From assembly GCA_033065855.1 (NCBI GenBank), contig JAVXUO010002007.1, positions 248,001-312,000 on the forward strand: a stretch of DNA of 64,000 bases, given 5' to 3'. How positions within the stretch are numbered: the first letter of the stretch is position 1; the number at the start of each line of letters is the position of its first letter. Both the position numbers and the translations under genes were made by a program. This DNA is from Escallonia rubra. Its lineage: Eukaryota; Streptophyta; Magnoliopsida; Escalloniales; Escalloniaceae. The notes under the pieces were generated by a model that was not told where the DNA came from, searched no databases, and was given only the letters and a program-made list of their open reading frames with translations. This document shows, piece by piece, positions 1-11,793 of this stretch.

Positions 1-1447
1 AGTATCTCTAATCAGATAGTCAGTATAATGTTAAAAGCTAGGCTTTGCCACAAATTTTCTGTCTTGGGATGAGCTGCGGCTTAGCAATCATGTTAACTTC
101 ACATTTGCTGTGCATCAGGAGGTATAAATCTTTGGTACTCTGATCCTCAAAATGCTACATAGCTAATACCCCAGAGTAGTATCCAAGAGTTGGATTGAGG
201 CAAGTTTTTGATAGTTTGTACACATTGATTGTCAAGAATCCCCATGAAAATCTTAATTGTTTGTAACCAAATTGAGATGGAAAGACAGCCCAAATAATAG
301 GAAGGGATGGAATCTCATATGTGGATTTTAATATAGTTGATTAGTCTTTGCTGCATTTTCAAACAACGAAGACAAAATTAAAGCCCTTGTCATGCATGGT
401 TGAAGAGAAGCTCAGGGACACACAAGAAGCTTATCTAAGATTCTTTCTGATGTTAGGGGAATGTAAAAAGATTGACTTAGAGCCTCATCAAATTGACTTG
501 TCCACCCTAGGAAGCAGACTCTCATGTCTCTGCAACCAAATGCACCAGAATAGTTGAGCTTTGTCACATTTAAAAAGAACAAAAAAAAATCCGTAAACTT
601 TAAGAACTTCATTTACAAAATAGATTTTAGCATAAACAATAATAACATCACATTCTCTATCCAACCCAGAGTCTGGTTTAACGGGTCCAATTGAAATGTA
701 AAGCAGTGAAACAAAGTAGTGTGCTTACAATTCTTTTTGCCTCCGTGACTAGTGACACCTAAGTGGTAAGGTGAACTCGACACTACCTAAAAGAAGAAGC
801 TTGGTAACACAAATCAAACATGCTTGAGGATGTTGTTTGTGGTGTGTTATTTATGCCAAGGATTTGGATTCACAGAGAATGAGTCTTGAATGCTAAGCTG
901 AGCTGATAGATTCCTTGAGCTAGGCCCACTCTAACATCAAAATCTCTACATAGAGCGTTACTCGAGTCGAGGCCGTCAAAGTTTACTCTTTTCTTCTGAA
1001 TCGGGACATAGTGATACACCCAACATTGTAAAATTTGCACTTGGAGTTAAGAAAAACAGTAAAAAAATAGTTTCTAAGGCAAATGAAAATTGCAAATAAC
1101 CCCCTGAAGCTCGCATCATTTTCTCACTTAATACCCTATGATTTTAATTATATCACATAACATCTTAACATCTTAAATTCCATTCCAATTTGACCCAAAA
1201 TCGTCTCTCAGTAAAAAAAATGGATAGCCGTTCTGATGTTCCCCTTGCATGATTATTTTGGAAGGGCAAACTGTAAACACCCAGGTTTTCTTCCTCTCTC
1301 CAAACAATCCCAACCACTATCAACCCATCATTCCCCCACCCGCCCAATCTGATCCTCCACTAACCCTCCGCTTTTAAGATTTATGGGGATGTGGGGCAAG
1401 GGGTGGGGGCTAATAGCGCGCACACGCGCATGTGCATGTGTGTTGCA

Positions 1448-1470
1448 GTGTGTGTGTGTGTGTGTGTGTG
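1448..1470. repeat. (GT)n microsatellite
   Basis: A pure dinucleotide tract lies inside a G/T-rich stretch of the duplicated block. The matching tract in the right copy, near 13606-13624, is shorter, as expected from replication slippage after duplication. Confidence 0.85.
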
Positions 1471-1887
1471 CACTGGTGGTGGTTGATGAGGGATGGAGGT
1501 AGGGGACCGTGGTGTGTGGGTAGGTGTGCGTTGGTGGTGGGGACTGTGGTGTGTGTAATGCTTCAGTTATGAGGATGAGGATTGGGGGCAGGGGCGAAGG
1601 AAGACAATGTGTGTGTTTATGCAGGTTGCGGGTGGTAATGGTGTTGCGGCTGTGGTGGGTTGTAGGGTGTGTGTGTGTGTCTTGGAAGACAGGTTCGCCC
1701 CTCCATGTGAAAGATCGTCCACCTTTTTTAAGGAAAACACGATTTAGTTCCAATTACAACAAATTAAAAATATCATCATGTTGTGCGATACAATTAAAAC
1801 AATAAAATTTTAAGTAGGAATGCGATGCAAACCTCAGTAGTCACGTGCAATTTAAGTGTTGGCATGGGTGGTCTTTAATATAAAGTA

Positions 1888-4321
1888 GAGTTAATTACGC
1901 GGTTGACCATCGAACTATTAGGCAAATTCAACTTTTGTCATTGAATTTCGATTTTGTGTTAAAGTGACCATAGAATTCTTCAATTGATCTCAATTAGGTC
2001 ACTCTGTTAATTTTGGTCCGTTAACTGCCCATGTGCGAGGCACATGAAGGTTAAGTAAAGGGCAAATTGTCAAATGAAAAAAAAAACATTCTCTTTTATT
2101 TATTTTTTTAATTTTTAGTATGACTTTTTTCAATTGACCCCAACAAAATTTTTTGTTCTTTAATTGACCCCAAAAAGTATTTTTTTTAATCCCAACAAGA
2201 TTTTTGTTTCCTTGATTAACCCAAAGTTGATTTTTTTTTTCAATTAATCTAACCCCAATCTTCTTCACCTTGATCGCCAATTACCCACATATTCTTCCCC
2301 TTCAAGTTCAGTCTCACATCGAAAATCCCCGCCCTGTCCTCCTCCTCCTTCTCTTTCACATGCATAAGCGTCTTCTCCGGCGTGGCAAAGATCATGGCAG
2401 AGAAGGAAGGCGAGGGCGAGGGAGGGTTAAGTCGTTGGGTGGAGGCATCGAAGTCGATGGGGGCACAAGATGCGGCCGACGAGGCCGGATCTAATGGTGC
2501 TCTGTGGTGAGTTAAGGAGCGAGTTGGCAGATTTGGAAAGTGGAATTGTTTCGAGCTTGTTTTAAGGGTGGTGGCGGAGGGCAGGGTTATCGAGGCTACG
2601 GGGCGGGACGTAGAAGGGGCAATACCAAGAACGCCGAAAGGGTGGTTCACGGCAGGGGTGGTGAGGCTTTTGGGGAGTGGAATCGTGCATTCTGAAAGCG
2701 GGTTTGATGAGGAGTTAGGAGTTAGATCATGGATATATGAGTGAATTCTTAGGGGTTGGGTTCTTGGCTACAAATGTGTGCTCGCGTGTGTGTGTATGTG
2801 TCTTAGGGAGCGTCAGAATTTTGGATCGTGGTTGGGTATAGGGCTGTAAATGAACCGAGTTGTTCACGAACAACTCGCTGTTCGTTCTTTCAGAAACTCG
2901 TTCGTGTTCGTTTATGTAATAGGTGAACCGAACACGAACACGATTTTAAGGCTCGTTTATTAAACGAGCCGAGTTTGAACATGATGATGTTTGTTTATTA
3001 ATGTTCGTGAACAAGAGAGCTCGTTTACTTAACGAGCCGAGTCGAGCCTTGTAAACGAACATCGCTTCGTTTATTCATTAAAAAAAAATTAATATATTGC
3101 AAACCTACACAAAATATCTCTGTGTTGTGTTGAGAGGTGGAAGCATGTGGATCACCAATGCTTCCTCTCTCTATCACTAAATTCATTTTCTTTCTCTCAT
3201 TAAAGACACTCAAAAACCCGTTCCCCTCTCTCATCAGTATTCAAGTAGTCATCATTCAATTGCAGGCACACCGCCGGCCTGACCACCGCCCACCAAACCG
3301 CCGCCGCCCACACCGCTGGCCAGATCACCCCGCACGCCGCGGCCTTCTCTCAGACACTTGAACAATCAAACGCCTTATGCTCTCTATCTCTCTCTCTCTC
3401 TCATCACACAAGCACACCGCCGACCAAACCATCGCCCACATCACCGGCTAGGCCACCGCCAAGTCAGGCAACAGGCCCACCGACGGTATCTGCTCCTCCA
3501 CACAAGCCAACTCCTCTCTATCACTGATGCCTCTTCTAATCGCTATCTTTTCGGCGGTGAATGAAAGATCAGTGATATTATAAAGGCGTGCGTGCGTGAC
3601 TTGTCCACATACATACGCACATACCGTCTATTTCTTACTCTCACTCACGTACGCCCATCACCCCAGATCAAATTTGTATCAGATCTGGCATCACCCCGAT
3701 CAGATCTGATCTAATCTTCATCTTCTTCTCCGGTCATTTCTTTGGCCATTTTTTCGATCGATGATTCAGTTTGTTTCTTTAGACAAACGAGCCGAGTCGA
3801 GTCCGAGTTGTGCGTTAACGAAATCGAGCCAAGCTCGAACATCCCTAAAAATAAACGAACCGAGTTCGAACACACCCATGTTCGGCTCGAACTCGGTTCA
3901 TATACAACCCTAGTTGGGTATGAGTGAGAATAGGGCGCACTATGGGGTAGGGAAGGATGTGGCGGTGGTGGGGTAAGGGCGAAGGATGTGGCTGCCCCCT
4001 TGGTGGGAGTTAGGGAAGGATGTGGCAGTGGTGGGCTAAGGGGGAGGGATGTGGCTGTGGCAGGGTAGGGGTGAGGGAGGGGGTAGTAGGGGTGGGGGAG
4101 AAATGAGAATAAGAGTTAGTTTTTTTTGTCATGAAAAGAAAAGAAAGTGACAAAATTATCCCTGAATTAAGTTACTTAACGGACTTGTGATTAACAGAAG
4201 CTAACGGAATGACTTAATTGGATAAATTGACGATTTTAATGGTCACTTTGACACAAATCGAAGTTCAGTAACCAAAATTAAATTTGCTTAATAGTTCGAT
4301 GGTCAATCGCGTAATTAACTC
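1888..4321. mobile_element. Non-autonomous Mutator-like element (MULE-1) with 9-bp TSD
   Basis: The element is bounded by a perfect 9-bp direct repeat, TATAAAGTA, at 1879-1887 and 4322-4330. Its ends are inverted repeats of roughly 170 bp, imperfect inward, starting GAGTTAATTACGCG. A 9-bp target duplication with long terminal inverted repeats is the hallmark of Mutator-like elements. The interior is G/C-rich around 2290-2740 and G-rich at 3940-4100, and no transposase is visible. A hAT element is nested at 2839-3912. The same element is present in the right duplication copy at 14058-15388, so it inserted before the duplication. Confidence 0.88.
2839..3912. mobile_element. Non-autonomous hAT element nested in MULE-1
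   Basis: The 1074-bp element is flanked by a perfect 8-bp duplication, GTTGGGTA, at 2831-2838 and 3913-3920. Its ends are inverted repeats of about 20 bp: TAGGGCTGTAAATGAACC at the left and the complement of TAGGGTTGTATATGAACC at the right. Subterminal regions are packed with AACGAGCC and GTTCG motifs in both orientations, typical of hAT transposase binding regions. The middle (3240-3700) is C-rich low-complexity sequence without a transposase. The right duplication copy has a single GTTGGGTA at 14979-14986, so this is an insertion made after the duplication. Confidence 0.92.
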
Positions 4322-4385
4322 TATAAAGTAACAATTGCCACAGCCACAAGGACAACTTCATTGGTTTCCCATACGTCCCCACGCA

Positions 4386-5258
4386 TGAATTTATACTCTA
4401 ATATTAACAAGCTTCCTCTTGTGATTGCGTTTCACAGTTCGAAAGGCTGCTTTCAGGACTAAAAACGATTCCATCCCACTCTACAGAAGTAGTTTAAACT
4501 TGAACAATTCTGTTCAAAGTGCATTTGTTGTTTGGAGCAAGCTCAGTATCTCATCATATAAGCAAGGCCTTAATCTCCACGACTCGAATTGGGGAACCTC
4601 AATGAGTTATGGGTATCTTAATTTGTTTACAGTTTTCGACCTCAGATATCAGTGAAAGCGCCAGCATGGAATACTACGTAATACAGAAGAACTCCATCCA
4701 TGAAAGTCCCCATCACCGAGATTTTGAAATTATTTTTATTCTATGAGACGTCAACTTGTCATCATAGGGCCTATCACCATGTCAACCCACTTCAACATAA
4801 AAATTCGTGCTTGTTCTTGGTACCTTCTCTAATCTTGATATGAATACTGATTAGTGTCTAGGCATACATTGATACAGGTACATCAGAGTTGATACATGGA
4901 ATTTCCTTCCTATTTTAAGTTTTACCCTCTTGGAGCACAAGTATCAGTTCAATTCCATTAGCATGCAGTGGCTTGCTACAAGAATCTGAGCTGAAGTAAA
5001 CAGCTGATAGAACATTTAGCCTTTTCATGTTCCAGAATTTCAGGTAATGCATTCGTTTTAGATGTGAAAATTCTAGGAAAATCATTTCCTAACATAATCA
5101 CGTATGAATAGTTCCGATTTCTTTGTTTCTTTTTCTTTCTTTTTATACGTTCCTTTCTTCAGAGCGTTTTTAAGAACCCGTACCTATAGATTGAGGAAGA
5201 GTGATAACGTAGGCTATGTTAATTCCGTTCATTGAACACTTCTTATGCAGGAGCAGCC
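4386..5258 (+). other. Intergenic / 5' region of ENT-1
   Basis: Unique, A/T-rich sequence between the duplicated block and the first ENT start codon. No supported gene or obvious repeat was found. A candidate 3' splice acceptor (TTATGCAG) ends at 5250, eight bases before the ATG, which would fit an intron in the 5' untranslated region. Confidence 0.5.
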
Positions 5259-7507
5259 ATGATTGTTGCAGGTTCTGCTGAAACTATGATAAGGCTTGAG
5301 GTTCGTGATTCCTAGTTCGTTAATTGCCATTGGCAGTGGATGTTTGCTACAAGATGGCTTATTTGGTTCTTTTTCTTCTCATTGTGGACTTATGTTACAA
5401 GTTACAACTTTAAGGGAAGAAATACTGCAATGACAGTCTGTTGGATACTGGGACTTGGGTCCCTCCTCTCATGGAATAGCGTGCTAACAATAGGAGACTA
5501 TTACTATGTGTTGTTCCCGGTAAGTAACTTTTCCAGATTTCGCATAAATGATAATCCTTATCTGACTGCTATTAACAACATAATGCAAATCTTTCTTGTT
5601 CTTGGAAAACAGAAAGAAAGAATCCCTTTCTCTTGTATATATTAGATAGTTTTTCGTTGTAAACGGATATAGCAAAGCATATTTTATCGAAAATTTGTCA
5701 ACTTTGCATTGTGTAGCTATACCATCCTGCAAGGGTACTTACCAACATCTATCATCCACTGGGATTAGTAACAATGGCGATGCTTGCCTATAATGAGTCA
5801 AAGATTAATACAAGGAAACACAACTTAACTGGATACGCCCTTTTCTTCTTAAGCACTCTGGCACTCCTTGTAGTAAGTGTACTTCCTCTCCTAATTTTGG
5901 CAAGCGATGCATCCAATTCTTCCATCGTCTCTAGCTTCAATCTTCTCCAACTTTTACAGTTGAATTTAGCCACATCAGGGAAAGGAGGCATTGGAACTTT
6001 TATCAGTATTTGCATCTTTGTTTCTTCTTTTGGAGTAGCAGATGCCCTTGTTAAGGGTGGAATGGTTGGCGACCTATCCCTAATGTGCCCCGAGTTCATC
6101 CAAGTGAGTCATATGGCTCCAGTTACTTTTTAGCATGTTTCTCAACTTTTGTTTTCATTCTAGCAATCCCAAAAGTCTATTAGTTTCATAAATCTGCTTA
6201 TCATGAATTCTGCAGTCATTCCTGGCCGGTATGGCTGCATCAGGGGCTCTCACAACTGCTTTGAGGTCAATCATGAAAGCAGTATTTGAGAAATCTGAAA
6301 ATGGGCTTAGAAAGGGTGCAAGTATGTAAAGTCCTCCATCGATGTTGTCTTGTCTGAACTGTAATTTACCTTTTAGGTTAAAGAACCCTATTTACATAAC
6401 TAATCTTTCGTTAGTGATATGGTTGTAATATTTCTTTCTTTGTGGTCTTTTGCAGTGTTATTTCTCGAAGTATCCACATTCTTTCAGTTCATTTGTATTT
6501 CTCTATACGCATTCATCTTCCCTAAACTACCAATTGTGAAGCACTTCCGTGCAAAGGCAGCTTCGGAAGGATCAAAAACTGTTTTATCCGACCTTGCTGC
6601 AGCAGGCATTCAGTCAGAAGCACGAGAAAGAGTAGTCATAATTTCATCGTATCTCATACAATACAATGTCCACTAAGGTCATGCTTTTCTTAACTTACAA
6701 AAAGATCTTTGCGTATCTTTGCAGGCTGATGATGGCGCTAAACCTCCAAAGCGATTGACCAACAAACAATTGTTCTTTGAGAACATTGATCATGCATTAG
6801 ATTTGTTTCTAACTTACGTCCTTACATTATCAATTTTCCCAGGGTTCTTATATGAGAACACAGAATCGTGCCAGCTGGGCTCATGGTGAGTTCTCATTTA
6901 TGGCCAGTACCTTGAAAGTTTACTAAGACTAGTAAGATCTGGCTCCTCTCTGTTTAAGAATAATAATAAAGAAGTCACATGAAAGATTGACCAAAAATGT
7001 GGTAATTCTGATGAATCATCAAAAACTTCGGAACTTTTGAACTTGTAATCTTTCAGGTATCCACTTGTTCTACTAGCAATGTTCTATGCTTGGGATCTAA
7101 TATCAAGATACATTCCTATCATAAAGATCCTCCACTTGGAATCGCGGAAGGGCCTTATTGTTGCAACTATGTCACGTTTCTTGCTCATTCCTGCATTCTA
7201 CTTCGCTGCAAAGTATGGTGATCCAGGGTGGATGATAATGCTGACATCCTTCTTGGGATTAACCAATGGTTCTCTAACTGTGTGCGTGTTCACATCAGCT
7301 CCAAAAGGTTACATGGTAAATAAACTTCATTGCCAACAAACTGAAGACATATTGAAATGCTTCTTCATATAATTAATCAGGTATTTGCTTATGCAGGGTC
7401 CTGAACAAAATGCATTGGGTAATCTGCTAGTGTTATGCCTTATAGTTGGCATATTTTCAGGTGTTTCACTTGGCTGGTTGTGGCTTATACATCATGGTCG
7501 CATGTAA
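5259..7507 (+). CDS. Equilibrative nucleoside transporter, ENT3-like (copy 1)
   Basis: Nine coding exons: 5259-5300, 5415-5519, 5717-5872, 5960-6103, 6216-6321, 6456-6631, 6725-6885, 7057-7315 and 7397-7507. Together they give 419 residues, the usual plant ENT length, with all introns GT-AG. The product is a multi-pass membrane protein of the SLC29 family that moves nucleosides across the plasma membrane; plant members of this group use a proton gradient. Visible family marks are WNSxLTIGDYYY after the first membrane segment, NLTGY, GGMVGDLS followed by MCPEFIQ, KLPIVK, LAAAGI in the long cytosolic loop, SRFLLIPAFYF and PGWMIMLTSFLGLTNG. It differs from its neighbours at YHPARVLTNIYHPLG (others have TLVY and PFA) and in its C-terminus, where SLGWLWLI replaces the usual DWLWLI. 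Function is by family; substrate choice is not shown by sequence. Confidence 0.93.
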
Positions 7508-8632
7508 AGGAGACGATTAGATCTCTACATAAAAATTAGTTAGTGCAAGTAGATTACAAGAAATTTCAAGTCTTGGAGACAAGGAGGATGCAAAGACCCA
7601 GAGTAGAGAACTACTGAACTAACAGCCGCTGTTCATACATCAGCACTGGGTATAGAAACATTTATCCACTCTTTGTAGCAGAGTTGTTATATTGAAAAAG
7701 ATATGAATGTAATAACTTTGTCATCATTCTGTGTGATGTACTCGATTCGTTTGTAGATGACATTATGACAATAAAAAAAGATACAGAATTGCTCGTGATG
7801 CAACAAGCACAGCAACCGACTTGTGCACTCTCTTAAACAAAATTTGATGCTCGAGCTCATGCAAAAGCACAATAAATGAGGCTTTTCATGATCAATCATC
7901 AGCTTGGTCAGCTGATATGGAAAACATTCTATATTAAGCAGTGATTTTGGCATTATATTTCAGGCATCTAAAAGGGACATTGGATACAATCGAAGACCAC
8001 AATCTATAGATATATTTCTCTTTGATTTCTCGGAAATTTGTTTTACACTATGAGCAACAGTTGTGCATGTGCAGAAAAAGGTTAACATAAAGGGATTAGG
8101 ACCAGGGCAGAGCTTAACAAAGGAGTGCCAAAAACTAGAATTTCAAGACAAAAATGAACAGAAAACTTGTAAAATTCCACACTTCTTAACTCCAAAGTAC
8201 CTTTTAGTTTGTACTCATGCATAGAAGTCTACTGAGCGAGGATCCTGCCAAGGCAATAATTGGACCAGTAGCTTTCTACTTTTGAGGATTAGCTTCTTGT
8301 TGCACTAGCAGATTAAGTTTCATCGTGTTACACTTTCACCCACACACCCGAATAGAGATTCTTTGTGGTCCCTCATATGTATGCATTTTTCAGTCATTCC
8401 TCAAACTGAAAGAGTCAGAAATCATTCACTTCCATTAATTTAGATCTTGCAGTCAAACTCCAGAAGAAGTAAGGTTCCACTATACAATGATCATATTAGT
8501 ACTGCTCTTCACACCTTTTATTGCTTAACTACTAACCATATGCTTACGTATGTTAAATTTGTCCGAGAAGATTAGAATTTGATTCCTGAGCTGTTCCTCG
8601 TTTTCCTTAACATCGTTTGTAGAGAATTAGCC
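7508..8632. other. Intergenic region ENT-1 / ENT-2
   Basis: Contains the 3' UTR of ENT-1, with a possible AATAAA at 7770-7775, and the upstream region of ENT-2. No supported gene or transposon. A candidate splice acceptor (GTTTGTAG) ends at 8622, ten bases before the ENT-2 ATG. Confidence 0.5.
7770..7775 (+). promoter_or_regulatory. Possible poly(A) signal of ENT-1
   Basis: AATAAA lies 263 bases after the ENT-1 stop codon. Plant signals are loose and this one is rather distant, so it is only a candidate. Confidence 0.3.
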
Positions 8633-11609
8633 ATGGTTATTGCTAATTCACGCGGAACTCCAACCACGCTTCAGGTTTGTGACTTCTTTTGTTTCCTTAT
8701 CTTTTTACCATCAATGGTGGAGATAAAGAAGATTGCTATGTGTTGCCAATCCTATTGAATATCAGGGAAGGCATACTGCTATGGTAGTTTGTTGGATTCT
8801 TGGCCTCGGCTCCCTTGTCTCGTGGAACAGTATGTTGACAATGGGGAACTACTACTATGCATTATTCCCAGTACGTAGCGGACAGTTATTTTTCAATTGT
8901 TTATTCAATAAGCTCCATTTCTACAAATTGACTCAAGTGTGTTCTGTATATGTATTATGGCTCTTCCATTCAAGTGGGCAACAGAAGTTGATTAATCAGC
9001 CAGCAACAAGTTTAGATATCACTTCCAACAGCACGAAAAATGAATTGCGCAAGTTTCCCTGTGCTAGCTTAACAAAATGACCAAGTGAAAAAGCACCTCA
9101 GCAATATTCCAACATTTCATTAGCTTCTTCTTAATGTTCTGACTGAAATTTTAGTGTCAGTGTCCTTTTTGTTCTGTGAAACAGAAACTTATTCTCTAAT
9201 CAATTTTTCTGTGAAGCAATACCATCCTGAAAGGGTACTTACCCTTGTTTATCTACCATTTGCATTTGGTACCATGGCAATACTTGTACATAATGAGGCG
9301 AAGATCAATACAAGGCAGCGTAACTTAACCGGATACGTTGTCTTTTTTGCAAGCTCCTTGGCTCTATTAGTGGTGAGTACTGGCTCCGCTCGAATTTCCA
9401 TCTGTCGCTGTTATTTAAACATTGCTTCGGTTACTTCATCAGTTTCATTTCAATTCAGTTGGACTTAGCCACATCAGGGAAAGGAGGCATTAGAAACTTC
9501 GCGGCCATATGTGTGTTCGTTGCAGCTTTTGGGATTGCAGATGGCAAGGTTCAAGGTGGAATGGTAGGGGACTTGTCTTTCATGTGCCCTGAGTTCCTCC
9601 AAGTAAGTCATGTGGTTAAAAATATTTGAGCGAATTCAGAATTGTGATTCAGAGTTATTAAATTTATAATATCTTTGCTTATGAATAGCCGACCCCAACT
9701 AGTTTGGGACAAAGGCTTGAATGATGCCGATGATGATGATTATTTCTCTTGCTGAATCTTGCAGTCATACCTAGCTGGTTTGGCTGCCTCAGGAGCTCTC
9801 ATCTCTGCTTTGAGGCTAATCACAAAACTGGCCTTTGAAAATTTTGGCAACGGTCTTCGCAAGGGGACACGTACGCAATTTTACTCTCCACCTCTAATTT
9901 GTCTAGAAAATTATGCATGCTCCCCATGGTTACTAATTTTTTGTGAATGATGTAGTGGTGGCTTTTGAGAAAGCAAAAACATAGATGATGAGATCTTCCT
10001 TAGGTTTTAGTTGCTGCGCTAGATCTTGCCATCACCAAATTCTTTCATTCAATAAACTACCATAAACGAGGCTAGCATTTGAAGAATGAAAATCAGATGA
10101 ACCTCTAAAAGTTGTGTTAATTAATCTATCCATATACATGGTCTTTTGCAGTGTTATTCCTTGCTATCTCAACCTTGTTCGAGTTTCTTTGCATTTTTCT
10201 GTATGCATCCATCTTCGCGAAGCTACCAATTGTGAAGCATTACCGCTCAAAGGCAGCCTCAGAAGGATCAAAAACTGTGTCAGCTGACCTTGCCGCCGCA
10301 GGCATCCAAGAAGCCAGTGAAAAAGTACTTAAATCACAATTAGTTCCATACAGCCGGTGTACAAGACTCGACCTTGAAATTTCTAAGTGTTCTTTTGGTA
10401 TCATTGCAGGCCGACGAAGGTAGTAATTCAGCAGAGAGGTTGAGCAACAAAGAACTGTTAGCTCGGAACATTGACTATGCAGGGGTCTTGTTTTTCATAT
10501 ATGTCCTAACTTTGTCAATCTTCCCTGGTTTCATATTTGAGAACACTGGATCACACCAGCTGGGTTCATGGTAAGTACTTGGTGCTACGCTCTTTTATCG
10601 TATACTGTACGACTTCTTTGCGTATTCATCTCTCCAACAGTGTCATCATATTCTTTGTTAGTTTTGTGTTGGCATGCTGCTTCATGATGATGCCATTCCA
10701 CAAGCCTAACACCCCATCAAATTTGTCCCATTGGTTATTTCCACCATGACAACTCTCGCATTTGCAGCGTTAACAGAGTGCTTCCATCAGTCGCTATATC
10801 TCGGTTTACTATAAAGGATCCTCAAGCTCCAAAATCAGGAAGTAGAACTTGCCAGACATAAAACCAACTAATCGTACAACTGCCATTTGGGGCTCAATGC
10901 CTCCTCCTCGTTGCAACTTGGCATTAGTAAAGCAGCACGCCTGACACTTCAACCCTTACTGAACACTTTTTACTAGAAGAACTTCATTTAGCCCATTTAA
11001 GTCAGTTGGATATATCAGAGGAGAACAGATTTTGCTACTCTTTTTAAGTTTTTAAGTTATCTCTGAAAGTAAGTAGCAGCTAGCTTTCGGATTAACCCTT
11101 CCAGATACTCCTTAAACGTGACAATCCTTGTGAGTAACAAGTGTTCCGTAATGGATATTTCAGGTATCAACTTGTTCTGATAGCAATGTACAATGTGATG
11201 GATCTAATATCAAGATACATTCCCTTACTAGAAACCCTTAAGTTGAAATCCAGGAAGTGCCTCATGACTGCAACGCTGTCAAGGTTCTTGCTCGTTCCTG
11301 CATTCTACTTCACGGCAAAACATGGTGATCAGGGGTGGATGATTTTGCTCACTTCATTTTTGGGATTAACCAATGGTTATCTTACTGTTTGTGTCCTAAC
11401 CGAAGCTCCCAAAGGTTACAAGGTGAGTTAACGCCATGAAAATGAAAAGATGGATACAAATGCTTCTCTAATGGACTGACTAGTTGTTGGTTTTGCAGGG
11501 TCCTGAGCAAAATGCGTTGGGCAATTTACTTGTATTATGCCTGCTTGGAGGTGTATTTGCAGGTGTTGCTCTTGACTGGCTATGGCTTATTGGCAAGAAA
11601 AAGTTTTGA
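8633..11609 (+). CDS. Equilibrative nucleoside transporter, ENT3-like (copy 2)
   Basis: Nine coding exons: 8633-8674, 8766-8870, 9217-9372, 9459-9602, 9765-9870, 10152-10324, 10410-10570, 11164-11422 and 11499-11609, encoding 418 residues. Intron positions and phases are identical to copies 1 and 3. All family motifs are present: WNSMLTMGNYYY, HPERVLTLVY, NLTGY, GGMVGDLSFMCPEF, KLPIVKHYR, SRFLLVPAFYF, GWMILLTSFLGLTNGYL, KGPEQNALGNLL across the last splice, and ALDWLWLIGKK at the end, which is the usual ENT C-terminus. Unlike its neighbours it has N for D in GDYYY, and KSRKC in the loop before SRFLL, where copies 1 and 3 have ESRKG. Intron 4 carries a SINE-like tail at 9687-9742. Likely a nucleoside carrier of the plasma membrane; no lesion seen. 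Confidence 0.93.
9687..9742 (+). mobile_element. SINE-like 3' end in ENT-2 intron 4
   Basis: The segment reads GCCGACCCCAACTAGTTTGG, then GACAAAGGCTTGAATGATG and a (GAT)n tail. This resembles the conserved tail of plant Au-type SINEs and related retroposons, which end in TTTGGGA, then A/G-rich sequence and a short simple repeat. The neighbouring ENT genes lack it at this intron. No 5' tRNA-like half is visible, so it is a truncated copy at most. Confidence 0.5.
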
Positions 11610-11781
11610 GAAGATTACTGGATATGAATCAGAGAGTAGAGACTGTTCAACAAGCTCCTTTACTGATTCAAGCGACTTAGGGTGCCTACAAATAATCCAT
11701 CCTATATAGCAGACTGGTGCTTCCATACTTCATCAGTTTTATCTCAGGAAAGGGTAGGAAAGATCCTAGCAGACCCTTACT

Positions 11782-11787
11782 AATAAA
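11782..11787 (+). promoter_or_regulatory. Possible poly(A) signal of ENT-2
   Basis: AATAAA lies 173 bases after the ENT-2 stop codon and just before the 313-bp tandem repeat, at a distance that would suit a plant 3' UTR. Confidence 0.4.
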
Positions 11788-11793
11788 GAAAAT

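Larger units (their letters stand above)
1..4385. repeat. Left copy of a segmental duplication (ENT 3' flank plus MULE)
   Basis: This stretch matches 12162-15448 almost base for base until both copies diverge just after a shared CCCCACGCA. The copies differ by point changes, small indels and one large insertion: the hAT element at 2839-3912, present only here. Bases 1-1887 hold no gene I can support. Short frames such as 348-557 are conserved only because the DNA is duplicated. The part at 1380-1700 is G/T-rich with a (GT)n tract at 1448-1470. The block begins at the window edge, so the duplication extends to the left. In the right copy the equivalent point lies about 250-550 bases after an ENT stop codon. 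Confidence 0.9.

Noticed and set aside
348-612. Open frames on both strands conserved in the duplicated block (also 12510-12774)
   Set aside because: They are identical because the DNA is a recent duplicate. No splice signals, no protein features and opposite-strand frames equally long.
1328-1753. 141-codon minus frame rich in His, Thr and Pro
   Set aside because: It is a by-product of G/T-rich low-complexity DNA with (GT)n; the right-hand copy has a different length and frame.
2249-2650. GC-rich frames within the MULE interior as a possible captured gene
   Set aside because: The two duplicated copies differ by frame-changing indels and I recognise no protein motif. Kept only as a question about the interior.
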